Assembly: GCA_023412475.1 (NCBI GenBank)
Contig: JAEYNR010000001.1
Span: 1-39,643, forward strand
Reading direction: 5' to 3'
Origin: Fibrobacterota bacterium
GTDB taxonomy: Bacteria > Fibrobacterota > Chitinivibrionia > Chitinivibrionales > Chitinispirillaceae
Length of the DNA: 39,643 bases
Made by a program: the position numbers and the translations under genes. Positions within the stretch are counted from its first letter, which is position 1; every line of letters begins with the position of its first letter. Below are positions 32,768 to 39,643 of the stretch, piece by piece. The notes under the pieces are model-generated. The model searched no databases. It saw only the letters and a list, made by a program, of their open reading frames with translations, and was not told where the DNA came from.

Positions 32768-33922
32768 ATGCAGTTATCAGATAAAAAAATACCAATTTTG
32801 TTTATTACCTCCAATCTAGGAATTGGTGGATTGGAGAGAGTTATTGTTCAGCTTTGCATTCACTTGGACAGGAACCTATTTACACCTGCAGTGTGCTGCA
32901 TCCATTTTAAAGGTGAACTGGCTGAAGAACTACAGAACCAAGATATCAAAATATTCAATTTAAGCTCCAGGAAACCTGATTATTTTGCATTTAAAAAGAT
33001 CATATCTGTAATAGATGAATTCAAACCTCTGATTGTACATACTCATAACATAAATGCATCTATAGATGGAATAATCGCCTCAGTTATAAAAAAGATACCA
33101 GTTAAGATTCACACGGATCATGCCAGAAGATTTCCCGACAAGAAACGCTACATGTTTGCAGAGAGGGTCATGTCATGCTTTGTAAACAAAATCATTGCAG
33201 TTTCAGAAGAAACAAAACAGAATCTGATCCGTTTCGAAAAGATTGCCAGTAAAAAGATTCAGGTAATTCATAATGGAATAAGCGGAATCGAGTTGAGAAA
33301 TAAATCTCAGAACGATTTGACCAGAAAGGAGCTGGGGCTAACGCAGTTCCAATTTATAGTAGGTACAGTATCACGGTTGGAAACGCAAAAAGGATTGATT
33401 TACCTCATAAGAGCTTTTCCAGAAATTCTGCGGGAATTCCCAAATTCATGCCTTGTAATCACCGGTCAGGGAAGCCAATATGAAACACTAAGACAGGAAG
33501 CTAAAAATATAGGGATTGAGGAAAAAGTGAAACTGACAGGACCAAAACTGCAAATCTGTCAAATTTTTAATATACTTGATATTTATGTGCTTCCGTCAGT
33601 TTGGGAAGGATTGCCCATGTCTTTACTGGAGGCCATGTCCTGTCAGCGGCCTATTGTAGCTACCAGCGTTGGTGGTATTCCACAGGCTATCACTGATGGT
33701 GAGAGCGGAATTCTGGTGCCTCCAGCTTCCTCAAGCTCCCTTGCTCTTGCAACATCTGCACTATTAAAAGACTGCTCCTTGCGAACACGTTTAGCCTTGG
33801 GAGCCAGGCAACGGTTCGAAAAGGAGTTTACTGTGACCAAAATGATGCAGGCTCATAAGAACCTCTATCTAAACTGTCTGTACCAACAGAGGGTTCTTAA
33901 TGCTAACACTTGCCCTGGATAG
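32768..33922 (+). CDS. glycosyltransferase, GT4 family (stp2-like)
   Basis: The 384-aa enzyme opens 'ILFITSNLGIGGLERVIVQLCIHLD', the glycine-rich acceptor-side motif of GT4 sugar transferases. Then come 'IVHTHNINASIDGIIAS', 'IIAVSEETKQNLI' and 'KKIQVIHNGI', and the donor domain 'FIVGTVSRLETQKGLIYLIRAF', 'CLVITGQGSQYETL', 'YVLPSVWEGLPMSLLEAMSCQRPIVATSVGGIPQAI' (E-x7-E present). The pattern is like the second sugar transferase of exosortase loci. It follows the phosphatase gene by 65 bp and is probably co-transcribed with it. Confidence 0.9.
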   Translation: MQLSDKKIPILFITSNLGIGGLERVIVQLCIHLDRNLFTPAVCCIHFKGELAEELQNQDIKIFNLSSRKPDYFAFKKIISVIDEFKPLIVHTHNINASIDGIIASVIKKIPVKIHTDHARRFPDKKRYMFAERVMSCFVNKIIAVSEETKQNLIRFEKIASKKIQVIHNGISGIELRNKSQNDLTRKELGLTQFQFIVGTVSRLETQKGLIYLIRAFPEILREFPNSCLVITGQGSQYETLRQEAKNIGIEEKVKLTGPKLQICQIFNILDIYVLPSVWEGLPMSLLEAMSCQRPIVATSVGGIPQAITDGESGILVPPASSSSLALATSALLKDCSLRTRLALGARQRFEKEFTVTKMMQAHKNLYLNCLYQQRVLNANTCPG

Positions 33923-34151
33923 TGAATTCCTTTCTTGTGGAGCCGCTGCAATTATTTACGTAAAAAGTTTAACCTGCAATCAGAAGAAAAAAAAAACCCA
34001 TAACAGATCTGAGCTCCAAGACGGTAGGAAAAATCAAAGTTCTGATTTTTCTTTTATTTCTGAGTTTCCAAGAGTACGCTCCCCATGGAAGTATCCAATC
34101 AGTAAAAACAGGAAACTCTGTAATTTAATGAAAATTAAATAGATAACCTTG
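33923..34151. other. spacer between the glycan locus and the secreted beta-helix gene
   Basis: No credible gene is seen. It holds the possible terminator at 34028-34058 and leads into the promoter at 34152. Confidence 0.5.
34028..34058 (+). terminator. possible A+T-rich intrinsic terminator
   Basis: GAAAAATCA (34028-34036) pairs with TGATTTTTC (34043-34051) over 9 bp around a 6-nt loop, followed by TTTTATTT. The stem is A+T-rich and weak, but position and the T-run fit termination of the phosphatase-GT4 transcript. Confidence 0.45.
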
Positions 34152-34180
34152 TTGAAATTGATATATCGGAATAATAGAAT
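34152..34180 (+). promoter_or_regulatory. sigma-70-type promoter of the large beta-helix gene
   Basis: TTGAAA (34152-34157) and TAGAAT (34175-34180) are 17 bp apart, each matching consensus at five of six positions. The start codon is 43 bp after the -10 box, and AAAGGAG (34211-34217) lies 5 nt before it. Confidence 0.6.
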
Positions 34181-34222
34181 GGTGTAGCGATCGAGACTTT
34201 AAAAATAAACAAAGGAGACTAA

Positions 34223-37200
34223 ATGAAGATACTCGATTCTACGCGTCTGTTTGCGGTTGTCTTCACTATGGTTTTTTGCATCGCCAATTTCAGAGGCTAT
34301 GCTGATACCATATATGTGGATAACAAATTATCCACGAATTCTACAAGAACTTATTCTATAAGTGGTAGAAATGGAAGTGGAAACAATGGGAAAGCATTCA
34401 AAACAGTACAAATGGCACTGGATTCAATGAAAACAGGTGATGTTATCTGTATTCGGGGAGGTGTTTATCTGGAACGGAAAATTAAAATACCGCTCTCAAA
34501 AAACGGCACATCCTGGAGTCCGGGTAAATTCAACACTATGACTTCATTTCCCGGTGAATGGGCAATTCTTGATGGGCAGAAAAATATCAGTAGAGAATCA
34601 GGAGGCACTCCATATCTTTTAGGTAACTCGGATGGCCCATCCATGAAATTTTGGAAATTTGAAAGATTTGAGATGCGAAATGGTTCAACTGCAGATGATC
34701 AGAATGCTGCCGGTTTTTTCGGGAACCATGGTCCTTTCATTTTCCGATACTGTGTGTTCAGAGATAATATTGTAGGTTATGAGGGTAACAATCCTGGTGC
34801 TATCATGGGGTACACATGGATGGATTGTTTGGTGGAATATTGTTACTTTTACAACAACGGAGCAAAGACAAATCATAAAAACAGCGCTCATATAGTCATT
34901 TTTGCAGATTATAATAAAGATACTCATGCTGAAAAAGGATTTACCAATATTAACTATCATACCATGGGAAATCGTTACCGGCATAATCTTTTTGTCAGTG
35001 CTTCAGGTCCTGCAGTAGCAATAAAATATAAAAATGACACATTCCTTTCGGGACGCAATCCCTCGGCTGGCAAAGGCTATAATGACACCTGGAAGAACAG
35101 GGGTGATCACATAAACCATAATATCTTTCGTAAAACACTGGATTTCGCCCTTGATGCCAGACAGGATTTTATGCAGATCTACAATAACATATTTGATTCA
35201 TGCTATGGAGCAATTACTGTTGGTGAGTGGTGGAAACCAACTATCTACAAAGCTGTAGTTTTTAACAACACTGTTATTGGGAAAGGCAAACAGGGGTTAC
35301 AGTTTAACCATTTTAAATTGTATTCTTTCCAGGAACCTGCCATAGTCCAGCATGCCTATAACAACATTGTGAGCAATTGTGGTGATGACTGGTTAAGCTG
35401 TGATATAACTTTATTAAAGGACCCTGACTTTACTAACGCAATTATTGACAGCTTCAGAATTGACAGGAATTTTATATACAACCCTGCGACCAGTAAAGAT
35501 GATCCCAATGGTACTTACGTTTTCTGGTATGGATATTCTTCTGATGCTACAAAAAGACACACGTTGAGTGACTATAATAAGAGGTTTCCAAACACAAAAC
35601 TCTACTATGCAAAGCCTGATGCATCAAATCCATTATTCCGGGGGAATTCGGGGACTGATCGCTTGATTACCCGTGGGGAGTATAAACTATCGACACAGGA
35701 AACTATCGCCAATGCCGGTAAAAATATCAGTCACCCGTTTCTTAATGGGATGCCAATACCGGGATACATCGGTGCCACAGATCCCAAGGAACCCAACAAT
35801 AACAAATGGGTCAGTGATGTAATGAACCTGGTGAATCTTGGCAATGGTTATATCCCTGACACTTCTGGAAATTCTACCTCTGAGAACAAGGCTCCAACTG
35901 TTTCACTGGTGAGTGCTGCGAAAAATACTGCCCAGATTACTGACTCGGTGGTGGCGGTTAGATGGAAAGCTCAGGATGATCAGGGAGTCAATGTTTGTTC
36001 TCTCTTTGTTTCTGTCAATGATTCCGGCTACAGACCGGTTGGAATGAAAAGCAGTGCTCTGGATTCGATAATCTGGAACATTCCATCGGAAGCCAAAACT
36101 GTAAAGTTTTTGGTAAGAGCGTATGATGCCAAGGGGAAATATGGAGAGGGCGAATCCAGCAGATACCTTATCTCCATAAACAGAGATGTAGAAAGACAGA
36201 TGCGTTTATATGCATACAACATTGATGGAAACTCCATTTATGCGGCATGGGGGAGCTATGTTGATGAATCAGCATACAGGAAGATTGCCATTGTCTGCCG
36301 CACCGATCGCTTTGCTGCATCTCCAGTTGAAAGTGGAAGTAAAGTTCATTACAGCAGCTTAAGCAGAGGAAGTGCAGTAATAGACGGAATTAACAATGGC
36401 CAGAATTGTTATATCTCTATTTTTGGTGAACTGAATGATGGTAACTGTAGTGCAAGCTTAGATAGTGTGCAAATAAGGACCAGTTATGTTGCAATACTTG
36501 GCAGAAGTGCTTTCAGTGACACATTATATGTGCCGGAGGATGGGTCAGATTCAGTCAGCCACACCCTTTACTGTTTTAAAGGAAACAGTAATGTATGGGC
36601 AAAGGGCAATATAGTTACTACCGATAAGATAGTGGGCGGAAAGAGGGCAATAGAGTTTATGGTGCCATCAGTGATGGTATGTGACACCAGTGGATTTTAT
36701 GCTTATCTGATAAGGAGTACATCAAAGTATTCTGACACGGTGCGCATTTCCCGACCCGTGAAGCGGTTAAACAGAAACTGTGATGATTTTATTACCTCAC
36801 CTGGAAAAAGACATCCTGTTTCAGTTACTGCAATACCAGTAAAATCAGGCTTTGCAAGTGTGATCAATTACATTAAATCGCCTGTGAATAACTGGAGTTA
36901 TGATAAAGAAAGAGCTGTGATTACACAGTTTAAACCGGTAGACCTGGAGAACTCAAAGTCAATTTACTATGAATATGGGCAGATTGAAGATTCTCAGTTT
37001 AATCCGGTTCCTGGAAGGCTTTTCTGGGTGCACTCTGAAGAGGTTGTGAGGTTTGATTTCGGTCAGGCTATCATCCCTGCTCTTTATCAGGATTTTACTC
37101 TGAAGATTGGTTCTGGATGGACCCATTTTGCTTTGCCTGCTGCCATACCGGTTACTTTGGGTCAGGTGATGAATGCAACAGGCAGGGTGTGGACCGATAA

Positions 37201-38164
37201 GATGTTTGATTCTCTGGAAATATACCGCTGGAGGAAAACTGAGAACGGCTACAGTGTCCAAAGCATTCATTTGCCCCGGATGAGAACGGTTGATCCTGAA
37301 CAGGTGCTGATAAGTGGAGGTGTTGGAACCGGCTTCGCAGTATACAACAGATCAAAAGAAGCAAAATCACTGATTATCCCTGTCATCAAAAATCCGCTGA
37401 ACGAAACGGTTAAGCCGCAAGATCCTGATGACAGTCGATGGAGTATCTGTTTAAATGCACGTTTAAACAGAGGGGATAGTTTACCTTCTGCTTATTTCGG
37501 GTATTCTACAGACAGCGATCCAGTCAAATATCAGCCGGTTCCTTCATTTGACCAAATAAAAGTGATGATAAAGGATGCGGAGAGCGGGAAAAACTATTCT
37601 CATCTTCTGGTAAACAGAATCGATAAAGAGCGGTTGTCATTTGATGTAGCAATAGCCAACGGCTCAAATGTTACTGATACGGTTTTATTTGCCATAGGTG
37701 ACATAGCAGGATTACCGCAGGATGTACAATTTTCAATTATGGATAATAGAAGTGGCAAGCATTATTCAGGAACAGATCTGGTTATTGTAACGGTGGAACC
37801 TGCAGAGACTGCCTATTTGACCATTGAAGCGGAGGTTCCTTCGCCGGTACTGTCCAGAGGCAATAATCAGAGAAAATTCGGAATATCAAAGCTTATTCAG
37901 AACCGCTTTACCAACAATGTAAAAGTGGAGTTCAATGCGCCATCGACAGTAAACAAGGTGACGGTCTCGCTTTATACGTTAACCGGTCAGGCGATGATAA
38001 GAGAGAGCCGTTTTTTGAGCAGAAGCCAGAATGCTCAGACAGTAGATCTGCCATTAGGTAACCATTCCATATCTAATGGAAACTATATCATTAAGTTAAC
38101 CATGAAAGACGACAAGGGAGCAGAGATGCATTTCAAGGCTCCGGTGCTTTTGATGAATAAATGA
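34223..38164 (+). CDS. large secreted right-handed beta-helix protein with type 9-like sorting domain
   Basis: The 1313-aa protein has a signal peptide (hydrophobic 'LFAVVFTMVFCIANFRGYA', cleavage near 27). Residues about 28-500 form a right-handed beta-helix: 'TIYVDNKLSTN', 'AFKTVQMALDSMKTGDVICIRGGVYLERK', then rungs such as 'HINHNIFRKTLDFALDAR' and 'IYNNIFDSCYGAITVG'. Around 550-655 is an Ig-like segment ('APTVSLVSAAKN ... IWNIPSEAKTVKFLVRAYD'), followed by several beta-rich segments I do not recognise. The last 80-90 residues ('VKVEFNAPSTVNKVTVSLYTLTGQ', 'SNGNYIIKLTMKD', ending Lys) match the type A-like sorting domains used by type 9 secretion in FCB bacteria. It is probably a surface or secreted polysaccharide-binding protein or lyase; no catalytic residues can be assigned. 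It is monocistronic: own promoter, strong terminator. Confidence 0.85.
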   Translation: MKILDSTRLFAVVFTMVFCIANFRGYADTIYVDNKLSTNSTRTYSISGRNGSGNNGKAFKTVQMALDSMKTGDVICIRGGVYLERKIKIPLSKNGTSWSPGKFNTMTSFPGEWAILDGQKNISRESGGTPYLLGNSDGPSMKFWKFERFEMRNGSTADDQNAAGFFGNHGPFIFRYCVFRDNIVGYEGNNPGAIMGYTWMDCLVEYCYFYNNGAKTNHKNSAHIVIFADYNKDTHAEKGFTNINYHTMGNRYRHNLFVSASGPAVAIKYKNDTFLSGRNPSAGKGYNDTWKNRGDHINHNIFRKTLDFALDARQDFMQIYNNIFDSCYGAITVGEWWKPTIYKAVVFNNTVIGKGKQGLQFNHFKLYSFQEPAIVQHAYNNIVSNCGDDWLSCDITLLKDPDFTNAIIDSFRIDRNFIYNPATSKDDPNGTYVFWYGYSSDATKRHTLSDYNKRFPNTKLYYAKPDASNPLFRGNSGTDRLITRGEYKLSTQETIANAGKNISHPFLNGMPIPGYIGATDPKEPNNNKWVSDVMNLVNLGNGYIPDTSGNSTSENKAPTVSLVSAAKNTAQITDSVVAVRWKAQDDQGVNVCSLFVSVNDSGYRPVGMKSSALDSIIWNIPSEAKTVKFLVRAYDAKGKYGEGESSRYLISINRDVERQMRLYAYNIDGNSIYAAWGSYVDESAYRKIAIVCRTDRFAASPVESGSKVHYSSLSRGSAVIDGINNGQNCYISIFGELNDGNCSASLDSVQIRTSYVAILGRSAFSDTLYVPEDGSDSVSHTLYCFKGNSNVWAKGNIVTTDKIVGGKRAIEFMVPSVMVCDTSGFYAYLIRSTSKYSDTVRISRPVKRLNRNCDDFITSPGKRHPVSVTAIPVKSGFASVINYIKSPVNNWSYDKERAVITQFKPVDLENSKSIYYEYGQIEDSQFNPVPGRLFWVHSEEVVRFDFGQAIIPALYQDFTLKIGSGWTHFALPAAIPVTLGQVMNATGRVWTDKMFDSLEIYRWRKTENGYSVQSIHLPRMRTVDPEQVLISGGVGTGFAVYNRSKEAKSLIIPVIKNPLNETVKPQDPDDSRWSICLNARLNRGDSLPSAYFGYSTDSDPVKYQPVPSFDQIKVMIKDAESGKNYSHLLVNRIDKERLSFDVAIANGSNVTDTVLFAIGDIAGLPQDVQFSIMDNRSGKHYSGTDLVIVTVEPAETAYLTIEAEVPSPVLSRGNNQRKFGISKLIQNRFTNNVKVEFNAPSTVNKVTVSLYTLTGQAMIRESRFLSRSQNAQTVDLPLGNHSISNGNYIIKLTMKDDKGAEMHFKAPVLLMNK

Positions 38165-38213
38165 AAAGACATAGAGTGAGCTTTTGGTTTTAAACCAAGG
38201 CGATTAGTCTGCA

Positions 38214-38257
38214 AGCTGCTTTCCGGATTCTATTAATGACCGGAAAGCAGCTTTTTT
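38214..38257 (+). terminator. intrinsic terminator of the large beta-helix gene
   Basis: AGCTGCTTTCCGG (38214-38226) and CCGGAAAGCAGCT (38240-38252) form a perfect 13-bp stem around a 13-nt loop, followed directly by a run of six T (38252-38257) and ATTTT. It is a textbook rho-independent terminator 50 bp after the stop codon. Confidence 0.92.
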
Positions 38258-38290
38258 ATTTTGTCTGCCCGCTTTCCGTTATCTACTTTC

Positions 38291-38446
<156 letters not shown>

Positions 38447-38501
38447 CCAATATCTGATATCCAACATTCGATATCCGACATCCGAGACGAAAAATAAGCA
38501 C

Positions 38502-38535
38502 GAAATTCGAAACAGGAAATTCGAAACAGGAACAG
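38502..38535 (+). repeat. 14-bp tandem repeat
   Basis: GAAATTCGAAACAG occurs twice in tandem (38502-38515, 38516-38529), with a partial third unit GAACAG. Just upstream (38452-38490) are near-repeats on a GATATCCRACATYCG theme. Confidence 0.75.
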
Positions 38536-38552
38536 GAAGTGGGAAAATTGAC

Positions 38553-38655
38553 TCTTTTCCTGGCATTCAGGGCTTTTTCTCCAAGCATCAGGGTTGTACC
38601 CTTAAGCATTTGTGCTTTTTGGCCAGGCATCCGGGTTTAATAACCAGGCATTAAT
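38553..38655 (-). repeat. degenerate ~21-bp minisatellite
   Basis: Read on the minus strand, units built on TGATGCYTGG followed by AAAAAGCMC recur about five times at roughly 20-24 bp spacing: GGATGCCTGGCCAAAAAGCAC, AATGCTTAAGGG, TGATGCTTGGAGAAAAAGCCC, TGAATGCCAGGAAAA. The copies are diverged, so the array is old. It abuts the microsatellite nest. Confidence 0.6.
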
Positions 38656-39016
38656 ATTCCAGGCTGTAATGCAGATTCTATAAGTTGTTGGCCATTTATA
38701 ACTGCCGCGGCACTCTTTTTTGCAGGTCCTGAGATTGCTATAAACAAAATGATAAACAATCAAAGATACACCATTGAAATTTAAAGACTGATTATTAAGA
38801 GTGAAAGGCGGGTACAATGGTGAACGACGTAAAATGCATGGCTGCGGTAAATTATCCTAAATTCCGCAGTTGAGCGAGAGTGATATGCACAAGATATTGT
38901 CACAGATTGCGTTACAAAAAGCGCAAGCATACTCGGTGCAGTATGTTGAGCATTTTTGTAATGTAAGATGTGACAATAGTTTGCGCAGAGCGCCACGATT
39001 CAATTGCGGATTTTAG
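38656..39016. other. gene-free stretch before the recombinase
   Basis: No gene is supported. A small hairpin (CTGCGG 38842-38847 with CCGCAG 38864-38869) and the long inverted repeat at 38895-38978 are present. The heptamer GTTGAGC occurs at 38869-38875 and 38945-38951. Confidence 0.5.
38895..38978. repeat. 84-bp imperfect inverted repeat
   Basis: The outer 10 bp are perfect (TATTGTCACA with TGTGACAATA). An inner 9-bp block is also perfect (TTACAAAAA with TTTTTGTAA), and CATACT pairs with AGTATG next to a ~6-nt loop. About 29 of 39 arm positions match overall. The palindrome lies 40-120 bp before a tyrosine recombinase frame, so it could be a recombination site or an operator. It is followed by no T-run, so it is not a standard terminator. 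Confidence 0.75.
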
Positions 39017-39643
39017 GATTATGGGCAAAAAAAATGTTACTATTCAAAAAGTCCGTCAAAAACAGCTTCAGAATGGAAAGAGATCTGGCTGAAGAGATTT
39101 GATCAGATTTCCGGATTTGAGAAAATTGAATCATCCAGGTTAAACGGTCTGCGTAGAGTCATCTCCTCATTTCTTGATATTACCGGAGTTCCATATAGCA
39201 TAACAAAAGTTGCTTTTACCGAATATGTGTCAAAAGCGACTGCTTTTGAACTGGAAGCAGTCCGGTTTTTCTATAATAAAATCGCAGTTTCTCCAAAGCA
39301 TGCTGGTAAAGTTAAGAATTATCTATCTGAATTGAATCAGCAGCTTCAGATTAAATCAGCTTTTTCTGGGGAACATACCATAAAAAGAATAAAACAGGTT
39401 ACAGATACAGTGGGAAAAATAAATGATAAATTTCCTGAGAATGATAAGGGGGAAACTCGATGCAGTATCGGTATCGGTTGCCAAAGTACGAATGAGATGA
39501 TCTCTGATAATCACAGGCAAATGTTGTTAGAAAAGCTGAAACTTGAGATTAATGTCAGAAATCTAAGTAAAAAAACTTTTAAGAACTATTATGGAGCAGT
39601 ATCCCGCTTTATCGACTGGTTAACTGCGGATTCAAGTTCAGAT
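39017..39643 (+). CDS. tyrosine recombinase (phage/integron integrase-like), 5' part, start disrupted or unusual
   Basis: The frame is open from just after a TAG (39014-39016) to the window end, 209 codons. The last part, 'MLLEKLKLEINVRNLSKKTFKNYYGAVSRFIDWL', is the SAM-like core-binding domain found at the N-terminus of phage and integron-type tyrosine recombinases. The preceding ~150 residues ('SEWKEIWLKRFDQISGFEKI', 'FELEAVRFFYNKIAVSPKHAGKVKNYL') look like an N-terminal extension and also fit helical core-binding folds. The catalytic domain (Arg, His, Tyr) is beyond the edge. There is no ATG, GTG or TTG before the GTG at 39227. An ATG at 39021 with AGGA upstream lies in another frame and would join this one by a -1 shift on the A8 run (39027-39034). 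Confidence 0.65.

Noticed and set aside
33900..34142. 80-codon frame after the last glycosyltransferase
   Set aside because: It begins inside the end of that gene, crosses the likely terminator, and has no recognisable content.
38895..38978. Integron attC site
   Set aside because: The arms do not end in the expected RYYYAAC and GTTRRRY boxes, and no gene-cassette-like frames lie next to it, so only a general recombination-site suggestion is kept.

Overview
The window looks like chromosomal DNA of a Gram-negative, moderately A+T-rich bacterium of the Fibrobacterota-Chlorobi-Bacteroidota (FCB) group, possibly a Chitinispirillia-like Fibrobacterota member. This rests on four things: an outer-membrane polysaccharide exporter; type 9-secretion-style C-terminal domains on two large secreted proteins (a gliding-motility/FlgD-like end at 6.6-6.9 kb, a type A-like sorting domain at 37.9-38.2 kb); GspI/J/K-like minor pilins; and intergenic DNA full of short tandem arrays. 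No rRNA or marker gene is present, so the taxonomic call is an inference.

Layout. 0-0.56 kb is a gene-poor leader with REP-like inverted repeats. 0.56-2.75 kb is an operon of three prepilin-like proteins (I, J and K types). 2.85-4.84 kb on the minus strand holds a beta-helix protein without a signal peptide and a GerW/YtfJ-family protein. 5.17-7.74 kb holds a secreted lamin-tail-domain protein overlapping a probable outer-membrane barrel protein. 7.9-8.9 kb is NAD synthase. 9.5-12.1 kb is a FemAB-like acyltransferase plus AMP-forming ligase pair. A gene-free kilobase with 8-bp tandem arrays follows.

13.1-33.9 kb is an exopolysaccharide locus in several divergent blocks. A strong promoter drives an unrecognised 456-aa protein with a possible C-terminal winged helix, then a WecA/MraY-type sugar-phosphate transferase fused to a receiver-like domain, then a small receiver-like protein with a C-terminal membrane helix. 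On the minus strand follow an outer-membrane polysaccharide export protein, a Wzz/BY tyrosine autokinase and a DegT-type aminotransferase. On the plus strand are a DUF3473-type polysaccharide deacetylase, an NAD-dependent epimerase and a GT4 glycosyltransferase. On the minus strand are two GT4 enzymes, an O-antigen-ligase-type polymerase, a PglK/MsbA-like ABC flippase and a GT1 enzyme. On the plus strand are a low-molecular-weight tyrosine phosphatase and another GT4. Together these cover lipid-linked initiation, chain assembly, flipping, polymerisation, chain-length control by tyrosine phosphorylation and dephosphorylation, and export. The gene set resembles the exopolysaccharide loci that travel with exosortase A (XrtA/PEP-CTERM), but no exosortase or PEP-CTERM protein is visible.

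34.2-38.2 kb encodes a 1313-aa secreted beta-helix protein with its own promoter and a strong terminator. 38.3-38.7 kb is a nest of micro- and minisatellites. The right edge holds an 84-bp imperfect inverted repeat and the 5' part of a tyrosine recombinase whose reading frame seems to need a -1 shift at an A8 run or an unusual start.

Most notable: two complementary degenerate receiver domains tied to the lipid-linked sugar transferase, a hairpin over that gene's ribosome-binding site, the exosortase-less XrtA-like locus, the satellite nests, and the frame-disrupted recombinase beside a long palindrome.
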